A stretch of 64,000 nucleotides of DNA from Actinomadura flavalba DSM 45200 (GCF_000374305.1 NZ_KB894095.1:1-64000); one strand, 5' to 3'. Numbered from the stretch's first letter, positions 32,364 to 41,368 are shown. The notes: generated by a model from the sequence alone, not told the origin. Translations and numbers: made by a program.

Positions 32364-32413
32364 GGAACGGGCCGGTCGGCGTCCCCCTCGGCGGGGCGCT
32401 GACCGGCCCGTTC
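32364..32413 (+). terminator. Long hairpin after VWA gene
   Basis: GAACGGGCCGGTC near 32364 pairs with GACCGGCCCGTTC ending at 32413, and the stem continues inward through GGCG/CGCT and CCCC/GGGG, about 20 bp in all. It starts 8 nt after the VWA stop. No T-tract. Confidence 0.75.
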
Positions 32414-32647
32414 GCGTTCCGGGTGCCCGTCCCCGTAAATCTCCTGAAATATCTGCGGATGGGTGTCAACCGATCCCCCGACTCCCCCGTCTTTCTATGT
32501 GGAGGCCCGACGGGGAGCGGGGCCGTCGGGCCTCCGACCTTCTCCCCCTGATCCGCGATCAGGGGCGGCCCGCCCGCGCGGCGCGGAACCCGACTCCCCT
32601 CGGCTCCCGCCACCCGTGCCCCTCCACAGTCCGCGGGGAGGACCCCA

Positions 32648-34165
32648 GTGTCCGCTTGGCCCAGTCTCGACCGCACCGCCGACGAGCGCCTCGCGCGGGC
32701 ACTGCGCGACGGCGAGCCCGCCGCGCTCTCGCAGCTCTCCGATCGCTACGCGGCCCGGCTGTTCGACTACTGCCACGCGCTGCTGCGCGACCAGGACGAG
32801 GCGTCCCGCGCCCTGCGCGACGCGCTGCTGGCCATCTGGGCGCACGGCGAGCTGCTGCACGAGCGCAACCCGCTGCGGCCGTTCGTGTACACGCTCGTCC
32901 GCAACGAGTGCCTGCGGCGGCTGCGCTCCCCCGACCGTCCCGCCGAGCGGCACGAGGCGCCCGAGGTCGAGGACGCCTTCCTCGACGCCGCCGAGCACGC
33001 CCGCCGCCTGGAGACGCGGCGGCTCGTGCACAGCGCGCTGGCGGGCCTGCGCGGACGCGAGCGCGAGACGCTCGACCTGCTGCTCCGGCACGACCTGGAC
33101 ACCGACGAGATCGCCGCCGTCCTCGGCCTGCCGCCGGGCGACGCCGCCGGGCTCGCCGACGAGGCCGTCGCCCGGCTCGACGAGTCCCTCGCCGCCGCGA
33201 TGATCGCGCACGCGGGCCGGGAGGACTGCCCGAGCGTCGCCGCGCTCGCCGACGACGGCGACGGGCCGCTCTCGCCGTCGGTCGCCCGCAAGCTCGCCCG
33301 GCACATCGAGCACTGCCCGGTCTGCTCCGAACGCCGGGAACGCACCGTCTCGTCGCGGCGGCTCATGCAGGTGCTGCCCGTCGCGCTGCTGCCGTCCGAC
33401 CTGCCCGCCGCCGTCATCGCCGCCGCGTCCGACCCCGACCGGATGGACGAGCTGGAGGCGCTGGCCGCCCGCGCGAACACCTTCGACGAGGAGGGCCGCC
33501 CGCTGCCGGTGGACGGCACCGGGCCGGGCCCGGCCGAGCGGCCCGAGCGGCGCGGCACGCCGCCGCTGTGGCCCGCGCTGGCCGCCGCCGCGGCGGTGCT
33601 CGTCGTCGTCACCGGGGCCTACTTCCTCATGCCGGGCCGGGCGCAGCCCACGGCGGGCGGCGGGACGCCGAGCACGTCCGCGTCCGTCGCGGCGCCGTCG
33701 GAGGACCCGCTGACCGACGAGCCGGCCGAGCCGAGCGAGACGCCGAGCCCGACACCGACGCCCACCACGTCGTCCGCGACGCCGACGCCCACGGCCACGC
33801 CGACGCGGCGCACCCGGACGCCCCGGCCGTCGCGCACGGTCAAGCCGCCTCCGCCGCCGTCGAGTTCACGGCCGGGGACGCTGGCGGTGTCGGGCTGCTC
33901 GATGGGCGCCGGATCGTCCTGCACCGTCACGGTCCGCGCGGTCGGCGGCACCGTGCGGTGGTCGGTCGCCGGGACGTCCGGGGTGAGCGCCGCCGGAGGC
34001 GGGACGCTGCTCGCCGGGCAGAGCGCGGGTGTGAGCGCCACCCGCACCGGGGAATGCTCCGGAGCGGGGGGCGGATCGGTGTCGTTCGCGCCCGGCGGAG
34101 CGGCCTCCGTCACGTGGAACTGCCCGCCCGAGGAACCCGAGGAGCCGGAGCCCGACGCACCGTGA
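32648..34165 (+). CDS. Sigma-70-like factor fused to zinc-finger anti-sigma and membrane-anchored ectodomain
   Basis: This 505-residue single chain has a sigma region 2 (about 10-85: 'LARALRDGEPAALSQLSDRY', 'FVYTLVRNECLRRLRS'), region 4 (about 130-185: 'GLRGRERETLDLLLRHDLDT', 'EIAAVLGLPPGDAAGLADEA') and a zf-HC2-like segment 'HIEHCPVCSERRE' (about 218-230). A membrane helix at about 308-330 precedes a Ser/Pro/Thr stalk and a small extracellular domain with Cys residues ('SGCSMGAGSSCTVTV', 'TRTGECSGAG', 'VTWNCPPE'). Normally the sigma and anti-sigma are separate proteins, so release would need proteolysis. GTG 32648 follows GGGGAGG. Confidence 0.82.
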   Translation: MSAWPSLDRTADERLARALRDGEPAALSQLSDRYAARLFDYCHALLRDQDEASRALRDALLAIWAHGELLHERNPLRPFVYTLVRNECLRRLRSPDRPAERHEAPEVEDAFLDAAEHARRLETRRLVHSALAGLRGRERETLDLLLRHDLDTDEIAAVLGLPPGDAAGLADEAVARLDESLAAAMIAHAGREDCPSVAALADDGDGPLSPSVARKLARHIEHCPVCSERRERTVSSRRLMQVLPVALLPSDLPAAVIAAASDPDRMDELEALAARANTFDEEGRPLPVDGTGPGPAERPERRGTPPLWPALAAAAAVLVVVTGAYFLMPGRAQPTAGGGTPSTSASVAAPSEDPLTDEPAEPSETPSPTPTPTTSSATPTPTATPTRRTRTPRPSRTVKPPPPPSSSRPGTLAVSGCSMGAGSSCTVTVRAVGGTVRWSVAGTSGVSAAGGGTLLAGQSAGVSATRTGECSGAGGGSVSFAPGGAASVTWNCPPEEPEEPEPDAP

Positions 34166-34194
34166 CCGACCCGCACCATCCTCCCCGCGACTCG

Positions 34195-35274
34195 TCAGAA
34201 CGGCGAGCGCGCGTCCAGGATGCGGTGGGCACGGTCCAGCAGGACCGGGACGGCGGCGCCGATGGCGTCGAAACCCTCCCCGACCGTCGCGTTCTGGAGG
34301 AAGCGGGCGTGGATGCCCGCGAGGATCGCGGCGAGCTTGAAGCAGGCGAACGCGACGTAGAAGTCCAGGTCGGACAGGTCGTAGCCGGTCAGGTCGGCGT
34401 ACCGGTCGGTGAACTCGCGGCGGGTGAGGAAGCCGGGCGCGGCGGTGATCGTCGCGCCGACCGGCAGGCCGTCGGGGTCGGCGGCCTCGGCCCAGTAGAC
34501 GAGCGTCAGGCCGAGGTCGGACAGCGGGTCGCCGAGCGTGGACATCTCCCAGTCCACGACGGCCGCGATCTCCGGCGGGTCGAGCCGGACGAGCGCGTTG
34601 TCCAGCCGGAAGTCGCCGTGCACGAGCCGGGCGGGCGCGTCCTGCGGGAGGCGTTCGCGCAGCCGGACGACGAGCCGGTCGTACTCCGGCCCGGCGGGGT
34701 CGCCGCCCGCCTCCTCGATGGCGTCCTGCGAGCGCCGCCACTGCTGGTCCCAGCGGCGGACCTGGCGTTCCATGTAGCCGGACGGGCGGCCGAAGTCGCC
34801 GAGCCCGGCGGCGTCCACGTCCACGGTGTGGATCGCCGCGAGGGCGGTGGCGAGGCGTTCGCTGAGGCCGCGCGCCTGGTCGGCGGTGAGCCCGGCGGCG
34901 TCGTCCTCGGTGCGCAGGACGCGGCCGTCCACGAAGTCCATGAGGTAGAAGCGGGCGCCGAGCACGTCCTCGTCGTCGCAGAACGCCAGGGTGCGCGGGA
35001 CGGGGACGTCGGTGCCCGTGCCGAGCGCCGTCATCACGCGGTACTCGCGGGCCATGTCGTGCGCGGTGGGCAGGACGTGGCCGAGCGGCGGGCGGCGCAG
35101 CACGACGCGGCGTCCGCCCGCGAGCGTGAGGCCGTAGGTCAGGTTGGAGCGTCCACCGGCGATGAGTTCGGCGCCGGTGACGGCTCCGGCGCCGGGCAGG
35201 GCGCGGGCGAGCCAGTCCGTGAGGCGGGGAACGTCGAGGCCGGGGACGGCGGCGGAACTCGTGTCAGCGCTCAT
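34195..35274 (-). CDS. Phosphotransferase family protein (ACAD10/APH type)
   Basis: The 359-residue protein belongs to the APH-like branch often linked to acyl-CoA dehydrogenases. It has 'AGGRSNLTYGLTLAGGRRVV' and 'VLRRPPLGHVLPTAHDMARE', the catalytic loop 'LVHGDFRLDNALVRLDPPEI' and the metal site 'AVVDWEMSTLGDPLSDLG'. Family members may phosphorylate hydroxyacyl-CoA or other small molecules; no acyl-CoA dehydrogenase gene is adjacent here. ATG 35274. Confidence 0.87.
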   Translation of the reverse strand: MSADTSSAAVPGLDVPRLTDWLARALPGAGAVTGAELIAGGRSNLTYGLTLAGGRRVVLRRPPLGHVLPTAHDMAREYRVMTALGTGTDVPVPRTLAFCDDEDVLGARFYLMDFVDGRVLRTEDDAAGLTADQARGLSERLATALAAIHTVDVDAAGLGDFGRPSGYMERQVRRWDQQWRRSQDAIEEAGGDPAGPEYDRLVVRLRERLPQDAPARLVHGDFRLDNALVRLDPPEIAAVVDWEMSTLGDPLSDLGLTLVYWAEAADPDGLPVGATITAAPGFLTRREFTDRYADLTGYDLSDLDFYVAFACFKLAAILAGIHARFLQNATVGEGFDAIGAAVPVLLDRAHRILDARSPF

Positions 35275-35495
35275 GACGCCCTATTAGAACGTGGCTCGGT
35301 TCACAGCGGAAGGGCGGGGGCGTCCCGCGCTGTACGCGACCGGGCCGTCACGGAAAGGCCACAATCGGCCGCGCACATGATCTTGCCGGGCCCGGGGGCG
35401 ACCTGCGCGAATACCAGTACGGCCCGGCGACGCCGGGGGCAGGGAAGATCCGAACTCAGGCAGGGCGTGGGCGCGCCCGATCAGGAGGACGCACG

Positions 35496-36167
35496 GTGGC
35501 AGACGCATGGCTGCCGGAGGCGGGCCGCACACCGGCCCGCGAGGACGGCGGACGGCTGCGGGGCGGCGCCCCGCGCGCGGTCTGGTTCGGCAGTGACTCC
35601 GATCCCCGGGCGGTGTCGGCCCGCTCGGTGGCGGCCGACCTGTCCCGGGCGGGCCGGCCCGCGCATCTGGTGTGGAACCCGCGCAGCGGCGAGATCATCC
35701 AGCTCGTCCCGGCCACCCGGGCGGCGGGGCTGCTCGGCGACGTCGGGCACGAGGGGCGGACGTGCCTCCAGATCATGGTGGTCGCGCTGACGGCCGAGCC
35801 GTTCACGGCCGGGACGCTGCCCGGCGTGGAGACGATCATGGCTTGGGCGGACGGCTGGGGCGTGGCCCGCCGCTGGCCCGCCGGTCCCCCGCTGCCGCCC
35901 CCGCACTCCTACCAGGCCCGCCGCGACCGCCGCGACTGGGCGCGGGGCGGCCACTTCGGCGCGTCCCAGGTGCCCGGTTCGCAGCGTCCCGACCCGGGCG
36001 GCATCGACGTCCGCCGCCTCACCGGCCCGGACACGCCCGTCACCGCCCCGTCGCGCGCCCCGCGTCCCGCCCCGGCCCGGCTCCCCCCGCCGCGCCTCCC
36101 GGGCGACCTCGACCCGGGCGCGCTCGCCGCGCCCGTCCCGCAACCCGTCCGCGCCACCCGCTCATAG
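35496..36167 (+). CDS. Degenerate N-acetylmuramoyl-L-alanine amidase-like protein
   Basis: The 223-residue protein has the outline of an amidase_2/PGRP domain (about 40-175): 'AHLVWNPRSGEIIQLVPATR', 'EGRTCLQIMVVALTAEPF' and 'HFGASQVPGSQRPDPGGIDV'. In active enzymes the second strand carries His and the central strand 'GIE'; here these read 'AAGLLG' and 'LQIMV', so two key positions appear lost while the outer His pair remains. It may bind rather than cut peptidoglycan. No signal peptide is visible. The tail is Pro/Arg-rich. GTG 35496 follows AGGAGG. Confidence 0.6.
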   Translation: MADAWLPEAGRTPAREDGGRLRGGAPRAVWFGSDSDPRAVSARSVAADLSRAGRPAHLVWNPRSGEIIQLVPATRAAGLLGDVGHEGRTCLQIMVVALTAEPFTAGTLPGVETIMAWADGWGVARRWPAGPPLPPPHSYQARRDRRDWARGGHFGASQVPGSQRPDPGGIDVRRLTGPDTPVTAPSRAPRPAPARLPPPRLPGDLDPGALAAPVPQPVRATRS

Positions 36168-37526
36168 ACCCCGGCCGACGGCCAGTTCGCGCAGGACGGC
36201 GCAGGCGGCGCGGAGGTCGGCGTGGGTGGCGGCGCCGCCGTAGCCGACGACCAGGCCGGAGTACCGCGAGGCGCCGTGGCTCGCGACCGTCTCGGTGAGG
36301 ACGCCGCGGCGCCCGGCCTCCGCGGTGACGCGGACGGCCGCGGCGGCGCCCAGCTCGACGACCAGGTGCAGGCCCGCCGTGTCGCCGCGCAGCCGCAGGC
36401 CGTGCAGCGCCCCGGCGACGACGGCGCGGCGGCGGGCGTACTCGGCGCGCATGCGGCGGACGTGGCGGTCCACGTCGCCGCCGTCCAGCAGCGTCCGCAG
36501 CGCCTCCTGGGGCAGGGCCGGGGTGCGGTCGCCCACGGCGGTGCGGTGCCGGGCCAGGTCCGCGACCAGCGACGGTTCGGCGATCAGCCAGCCGACGCCC
36601 AGCGCCGAGGTGAGCGTCTTGCCGGTCGTGCCGAGGTAGACGACGACGTCGGGGTCCAGGCCGTACAGGGCGGGCAGCGGTGCGACGTCGTAGCGGAACT
36701 CGCCGTCGTAGTCGTCCTCGGCGACCAGCGCGCCGTTGCGGCGGGCGTAGGCCAGCAGCGCCTGGCGGCGCGGCACCGGCAGCACGCCGCCCAGCGGGAA
36801 CTGGTGCGACGGCGTCGTGTAGACGAGCCGCAGGCCGTCCGGCAGCGCGTCCACGATCAGGCCGTGCTCGTCGACCGGGCACGGCACGACCTCGATGCCG
36901 CGCGCCCGCAGCGCGCTCTTGGCCCGGCGGTACCCGGGCTCCTCGACGCCCGCGCGGTCGCCGGGACGCAGCACGGCCCCGGCGAGCAGGTCCAGGCCGT
37001 GCGTCGCGCCGCGCGTGACCAGCACGCGGGACGCGTCGCAGGGCACGCCGCGCCCGCGCCGGACGTGCCCGGCGATCAGCTCGCGCAGCGCGGGCAGGCC
37101 GCGGACGTCCGCCCGCTCGGGGTGCCGGGCGACGGCGGCGGCGCGCCAGGCGCGGCGCCAGGCCGGGGTGTCGAGCGCGCCCGTCCAGGCGATGCCCGCG
37201 CGCAGGTCGATCGTCCCGGCGGGGGCCTCGTTCGTGCGGAACGGCTCGTGCGGCGGGGGCGGCGGGACGGGGTCGGCGGTGAGCAGGCCGCTCACGTAGG
37301 TGCCCGAGCCGTGCCGTCCCTCCAGCCAGCCCTCGGCGTAGAGCTGCTCGTACGCCTGGGTGACCACGGCGCGGCCGACGCCGAGCGTCGCGGCCAGCGC
37401 GCGCGTCGAGGGCAGGCGCTCACCGGCGCGCAGCCGTCCGCCGGTGAGCGCCGCGCGGAGCTGCGCGACGAGCTGGACGCCGAGCGGTTCGGCGGCGGAA
37501 CGGTCCAGGACGAGCGGAACGTCCAA
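36162..37526 (-). CDS. MocR-family transcriptional regulator
   Basis: The 454-residue protein joins a GntR-type winged helix (about 1-75: 'PLGVQLVAQLRAALTGGRLR', 'LPSTRALAATLGVGRAVVTQ') to an aminotransferase class I fold with the PLP Lys in 'YLGTTGKTLTSALGVGWL' and 'LVAEDDYDGEFRYD'. MocR/PdxR regulators sense PLP or amino compounds. The homology starts at TTG 37526 ('LDVPLVLDRSAAEPL'), which I take as the start; the frame is open to 37745 but would cross the divergent gene. It is divergent from a PNPOx-fold gene, a common pairing. Confidence 0.87.
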   Translation of the reverse strand: MDVPLVLDRSAAEPLGVQLVAQLRAALTGGRLRAGERLPSTRALAATLGVGRAVVTQAYEQLYAEGWLEGRHGSGTYVSGLLTADPVPPPPPHEPFRTNEAPAGTIDLRAGIAWTGALDTPAWRRAWRAAAVARHPERADVRGLPALRELIAGHVRRGRGVPCDASRVLVTRGATHGLDLLAGAVLRPGDRAGVEEPGYRRAKSALRARGIEVVPCPVDEHGLIVDALPDGLRLVYTTPSHQFPLGGVLPVPRRQALLAYARRNGALVAEDDYDGEFRYDVAPLPALYGLDPDVVVYLGTTGKTLTSALGVGWLIAEPSLVADLARHRTAVGDRTPALPQEALRTLLDGGDVDRHVRRMRAEYARRRAVVAGALHGLRLRGDTAGLHLVVELGAAAAVRVTAEAGRRGVLTETVASHGASRYSGLVVGYGGAATHADLRAACAVLRELAVGRGL

Positions 37527-37593
37527 GTGGTATCCCGTTTTCGGTCGTGAGTGGATCTTTGGAACAGTCCACTTCCCGTCTAGATTAACGGTC
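37527..37593. promoter_or_regulatory. Shared MocR/PPOX promoter-operator region
   Basis: The gap between TTG 37526 and ATG 37594 is AT-rich. AGTGGA (37550-37555) and TCCACT (37568-37573) form an inverted repeat that may bind the MocR regulator. TAGATT (37581-37586) is a good -10 that would place the start point at the A of ATG 37594. Confidence 0.6.
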
Positions 37594-38223
37594 ATGACAT
37601 CGCTTTCAACGACAGAACGGACACGGCTGCGGCGGGGAAAGGACCGCGCGCTCACCTCCCGCGACGCGCTGCACGCCGTCCTGGACGAGGGGCGCATCTG
37701 CCACCTCGGCGTCGTCGTGGACGGCGCCCCGCGCGTCCTGCCCACCGGATACGGGCGGATCGGCGAGACGCTGTACCTGCACGGCTCGTCCGGGTCGGCG
37801 AGCCTGCTGGGCGCGTCGTCCGGGGAGATCTGCGTGACCGTGACGCTGCTCGACGGGTTCGTCCTGGCCCGGTCGGCGTTCCACCACTCGGTGAACTACC
37901 GCAGCGCCGTCGTGTACGGGCGTCCGCGCGTCGTCACCGACCCGGCGGAGAAGCTCGCGGCGCTGGAGGCGCTGACCGAGAGCATGGCGCCCGGCCGGTG
38001 GGCGGCCACCCGCCCGCCGACCCGCAAGGAGCTGGCCGCGACGACGGTGCTGGCGCTGCCGCTGGACGAGGCGTCGGTGAAGGCGCGGTCCGGGCCGCCG
38101 GTGGACGACGAGGAGGACTACGCGCTGCCCGTCTGGGCCGGGGTGATGCCGGTGCGGACGTCGTACGGCCCGGCCGAGCCCGACCCGCGCCTGGAGCCGG
38201 GGCCCGCGGCGCCGTCGTGGTGA
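37594..38223 (+). CDS. PNPOx-fold flavin/F420-binding protein
   Basis: The 209-residue protein belongs to the pyridoxamine 5'-phosphate oxidase-like split-barrel group: 'LHAVLDEGRICHLGVVVDGA', 'VLPTGYGRIGETLYLHGSSG', 'FVLARSAFHHSVNYRSAVVY' and 'WAGVMPVRTSYGPAEPDPRL'. The cofactor is probably FMN or F420. The homology begins right at ATG 37594; no ribosome binding site is present and a -10 lies 7 nt upstream, so the message is probably leaderless. Confidence 0.88.
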   Translation: MTSLSTTERTRLRRGKDRALTSRDALHAVLDEGRICHLGVVVDGAPRVLPTGYGRIGETLYLHGSSGSASLLGASSGEICVTVTLLDGFVLARSAFHHSVNYRSAVVYGRPRVVTDPAEKLAALEALTESMAPGRWAATRPPTRKELAATTVLALPLDEASVKARSGPPVDDEEDYALPVWAGVMPVRTSYGPAEPDPRLEPGPAAPSW

Positions 38224-38342
38224 GGGACGGTACCGTGCGGCGGGCCTCCTGGGCTTAACCTGGGCGGGTACAGATCCGTCGGAATGTGGCACCGCTCACC
38301 GTCCGGCGGGCGGAGCGCGACGTTCTTGCGGGTGAGAGGCTT

Positions 38343-38954
38343 ATGGCGAACGAGAAGCTGGTCTGGATCGACTGCGAGATGACCGGTCTCTCGCTGCGCG
38401 ACGACGCCCTCATCGAGATCGCGGCCCTGACGACCGACAGCGACCTCAACATTCTCGACGAGGGCGTCGACATCGTCATCAAGCCGCCGGCCGAGGCGCT
38501 GGAGCAGATGTCGAAGGTCGTCCGCGACATGCACACCACCTCCGGCCTGCTGGAACTGCTGCCCGGCGGCGTCACGCTGGACGAGGCGGAGGCGACCGTC
38601 CTGGACTACGTGAAGCAGCACGTCAAGGACCCCAAGAAGGCGCCGCTGTGCGGCAACTCGATCGCCACCGACCGCTCCTTCCTGGCCCGCGACATGCCCG
38701 CCCTGGACGGCCACCTGCACTACCGCATGGTCGACGTCTCCTCCATCAAGGAGCTGTCCCGCCGCTGGTACCCGCGCGCCTACGCCGCCAGCCCCGCCAA
38801 GAAGGGCGGCCACCGGGCCCTGGCCGACATCACCGAGAGCATCCAGGAACTCCGCTACTACCGCGCCGCCGTCTTCGTCCCCCAGCCGGGCCCCGACTTC
38901 GCGACCGCCCGCGCGGTCGCCGCCGAGACCGTCGCCGCCCCCCGCACCCCCTGA
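38343..38954 (+). CDS. orn: Oligoribonuclease
   Basis: The 203-residue DEDDh exonuclease degrades 2-5-nt RNA and pGpG/pApA. The motifs are '[20 protein letters not shown]' (D and E of ExoI), 'ALCGNS'-like '[20 protein letters not shown]' (ExoII) and '[15 protein letters not shown]' (ExoIII, His and Asp). Length matches the family. ATG 38343 is chosen because the homology starts there, with AGAGG upstream. Confidence 0.96.
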   Translation: MANEKLVWIDCEMTGLSLRDDALIEIAALTTDSDLNILDEGVDIVIKPPAEALEQMSKVVRDMHTTSGLLELLPGGVTLDEAEATVLDYVKQHVKDPKKAPLCGNSIATDRSFLARDMPALDGHLHYRMVDVSSIKELSRRWYPRAYAASPAKKGGHRALADITESIQELRYYRAAVFVPQPGPDFATARAVAAETVAAPRTP

Positions 38955-39025
38955 CCGCACCGGTGCCGACCACCCCCCGAAACCCGCTACACTTCTGAAA
39001 GCCGGGGCCCACGCACCCCGGCCAC

Positions 39026-39099
39026 GGTGGGTGTAGCTCAGCCGGTAGAGCACTTGGTTGTGGTCCAAGATGTCGCGGGTTCAAGTCCCGTCACTCACC
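39026..39099 (+). tRNA. tRNA-His (anticodon GTG)
   Basis: The acceptor stem GTGGGTG (39027-39033) pairs with CACTCAC (39092-39098). The genome-encoded G-1 (39026) faces C73, diagnostic for tRNA-His. The anticodon loop is TTGTGGT. A TACACT -10 lies about 40 nt upstream, and the leader contains a hairpin GCCGGGG/CCCCGGC (39001-39022). Confidence 0.96.
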
Positions 39100-39107
39100 C
39101 CATCAAA

Positions 39108-39143
39108 CGAAGGACCCGGTCATGAAGATGACCGGGTCCTTCG
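39108..39143. terminator. Perfect 16-bp hairpin after tRNA-His
   Basis: CGAAGGACCCGGTCAT (39108-39123) pairs with ATGACCGGGTCCTTCG (39128-39143) with a GAAG loop, then TCGTT. It serves both the tRNA and the convergent LLM oxidoreductase gene that ends at 39153. Confidence 0.92.
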
Positions 39144-39152
39144 TCGTTGCGG

Positions 39153-39968
39153 TCAGTGGTCGGTGAGGGCGGTGGTCAGGGACTCCATGCGGGCGCGGGT
39201 GCCCTCGTGGGGGCCGAAGTGGACGGCGATCTCGGACGCTCCGGCGTCGCGGTAGGCCCGGACGCGGTCGGCGACGCTTTCGGCGGGTTCGGTGCCGTTC
39301 CAGGCGATGCGGAGGGCGGCGCGGACGTCGCGTCCGGCGGCGAGTTCCGTCAGTCTGCGGGCCCGCTCGGCGAAGGCGCCGGGGTCGGCGGGGACTCCCT
39401 GCCAGACGTCGGCGTACCGCGCGGCGCGGCGCAGGGCGGCGTCGCTGTTGCCGCCGACCATGACGGGAACCCGGCCGTCCGGCACGGGCGCGAACACCCC
39501 GGTCTCGTAGGAGAACCGGCGGGCCCGGTAGGGCGCCGTGCCGCCGCCGAACAGATGGTGCAGCAGCGCCAGCACGTCATCGGTGATCTCGCCGCGCCGC
39601 CCGTGGTCGGCGCCGACTGCGGCGAACTCCTCCTCGCTCCACCCCACCCCGACCCCGAGCACGAACCGCCCGCCCGACAGCCGGTGCAGCGTGGCGGCCT
39701 GCTTGGCGAGCACGAACGGGTCGCGCAACGGCGCGACCAGCACCGACGTCCCGAACCACAGCCGCCGCGTGACGGCGGCCAGATACCCGATCGTCACCAG
39801 TGGCTCGTAGACCCCGCCGAACGTCGCCCCGTACTCCCCCGGCGGCAACACGTGATCGGGCAGCCACGCCCCGGCGAACCCCAGCTCCTCGGCCCCCCGG
39901 GCCACCTCCACCAGCACCTCCGCCGGCATCGCGATCGACTCGTCCGGCAACACGACCTGAAGCTCCAT
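39153..39968 (-). CDS. LLM-class F420-dependent oxidoreductase
   Basis: The 271-residue luciferase-like protein has 'EELGFAGAWLPDHVLPPGEY', 'LAAVTRRLWFGTSVLVAPLR', 'HRLSGGRFVLGVGVGWSEEE' and 'VPVMVGGNSDAALRRAARYA'. The order matches F420-dependent LLM oxidoreductases. Substrate unknown. It is divergent from ridA-like gene 40046. Confidence 0.9.
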   Translation of the reverse strand: MELQVVLPDESIAMPAEVLVEVARGAEELGFAGAWLPDHVLPPGEYGATFGGVYEPLVTIGYLAAVTRRLWFGTSVLVAPLRDPFVLAKQAATLHRLSGGRFVLGVGVGWSEEEFAAVGADHGRRGEITDDVLALLHHLFGGGTAPYRARRFSYETGVFAPVPDGRVPVMVGGNSDAALRRAARYADVWQGVPADPGAFAERARRLTELAAGRDVRAALRIAWNGTEPAESVADRVRAYRDAGASEIAVHFGPHEGTRARMESLTTALTDH

Positions 39969-40045
39969 GCCACCCCGAACCCCGGCACCGCCCCCGCCAT
40001 TCCCGCGCCGAGGTCAGGCATGACCGGTCTGCGAGGATGGGGCGT

Positions 40046-40453
40046 ATGGCGAGTCGTGTGCAGTTGATCCGCGCTTCGAACCTGTCCGATGTCGCGGAGT
40101 ACGCGTATGCCGCGACTGCGCCGCGCGATGCCCGGCTGATCTTCCTCGCCGGGTCCTGTCCGCTAGACGAGGACGGGACGACGCTCGCGGTCGGCGACTA
40201 CGCGGGGCAGGCGGCGGCATGCGTCGAGACGCTGACGCGCGCGCTGGCCGCCGCGGGGGCGACGATCGACGACGTGATCAGCACGCGGGTACTCGTCGCC
40301 TCGTCCCGGCGGGCCGATCTTGTCGCGGCGTGGGAGGTGGTGCGCGACGCCTTCGGTGACCACGACGTGCCGAGCACGCTGATGGGCGTCACGGTCCTCG
40401 GCTACGACGACCAGCTCGTGGAGCTGGAGGCCGTTGCGGCCGTCGTCGACTGA
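40046..40453 (+). CDS. RidA family protein
   Basis: The 135-residue protein is a YjgF/RidA domain: 'DARLIFLAGSCPLDEDGTTL', 'AGQAAACVETLTRALAAAGA', 'DDVISTRVLVASSRRADL' and 'TLMGVTVLGYDDQLVELEAV'. RidA proteins hydrolyse reactive enamine/imine intermediates. The usual catalytic Arg region near the end reads 'TVLGYDDQLVE', so this may be a non-archetypal subgroup. ATG 40046 is preferred over ATG 40037. Confidence 0.87.
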   Translation: MASRVQLIRASNLSDVAEYAYAATAPRDARLIFLAGSCPLDEDGTTLAVGDYAGQAAACVETLTRALAAAGATIDDVISTRVLVASSRRADLVAAWEVVRDAFGDHDVPSTLMGVTVLGYDDQLVELEAVAAVVD

Positions 40454-40469
40454 CCGGCGCGCACCGCCG

Positions 40470-41264
40470 TCAGCGGGGGGTCGTGGTGAAGCGGCGGAGG
40501 GTCAGGGCCGGGTTGGTCCGGCGGACGGACTCCAGGCGGGCCGGGTCCAGAAGGGCCAGGGCCGTGCCGTCCTGTTCGCCCAGGGAGGCCAGGGTCACGC
40601 CCATGGGGTCGATGATCATGCTGTTTCCGGCGCCGTGGCGGCCGTTCTGGCCTGCGGCGGCGATGTACATCGTGTTCTCGATGGCCCGCGCTCGGACGAG
40701 GGTGCGCCAGTGGTCCTCCTTCAGGGGGCCCGGAACCCACTCGGCGGGCAGGGCCAGAGCGGTCGCGCCCGCGTCGACGATGCGGCGCGTCACCTCGGGG
40801 AAGCGGACGTCGTAGCAGGTCTGGAGTCCGAAGGTGATCGCGCCGGAGGTGAAAGTCTCGGGGGTGTCCAGCGGGCCGGGGAGCACGACGTCGGACTCGC
40901 GGTAGCCGAAGGCGTCGTAGAGGTGCATCTTGCGGTACGTCGCCTCGATCTCGCCGGACGGGCCGAACGCCAGCAGGGTGTTGTGGATGCGGCCCGCATC
41001 GGCGTGCTCGGCGAAACCCGCGACGACGTGGACGCCGTGCCCGGACGCCAGCTCCGACAGCGTCGCGGCGAACGGCCCGTCGAGCGGTTCGGCGGCGGCG
41101 GCGAACCGCTCGTCCATGCGGGGCGCCGTGAACGACGCATACTCGGGCAGGACGACGACGTCCGCGCCGCGTCCCGCCGCCTCGTCCACCAGCGACCGCA
41201 CGCGGGCCGAGTTGTCGGCCTTGTCCAGCCCGGGGGCGAACTGCCCCACCGCCACCTGCACCAT
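40470..41264 (-). CDS. Nitrilase-superfamily carbon-nitrogen hydrolase
   Basis: The 264-residue hydrolase carries the complete catalytic set: Glu41 in 'VVVLPEYASF', Lys in 'YRKMHLYDAFGY' and Cys in 'FGLQTCYDVRFPEV'. 'EWVPGPLKEDHWRTLVRARA' is close to deaminated-glutathione amidase and omega-amidase relatives, so an amide substrate is more likely than a nitrile. Divergent from the F420-dependent gene at 41369. Confidence 0.9.
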   Translation of the reverse strand: MVQVAVGQFAPGLDKADNSARVRSLVDEAAGRGADVVVLPEYASFTAPRMDERFAAAAEPLDGPFAATLSELASGHGVHVVAGFAEHADAGRIHNTLLAFGPSGEIEATYRKMHLYDAFGYRESDVVLPGPLDTPETFTSGAITFGLQTCYDVRFPEVTRRIVDAGATALALPAEWVPGPLKEDHWRTLVRARAIENTMYIAAAGQNGRHGAGNSMIIDPMGVTLASLGEQDGTALALLDPARLESVRRTNPALTLRRFTTTPR

Positions 41265-41368
41265 CCGGCACCTCCTCCGTCCCCCTCGGTCTAGCAGATG
41301 CCCGCGACGCCCGCGAGCCGTGATTGCCCCTGGGGCTCCCGGGCATGAACCGGTCCGGGGGGATGACG

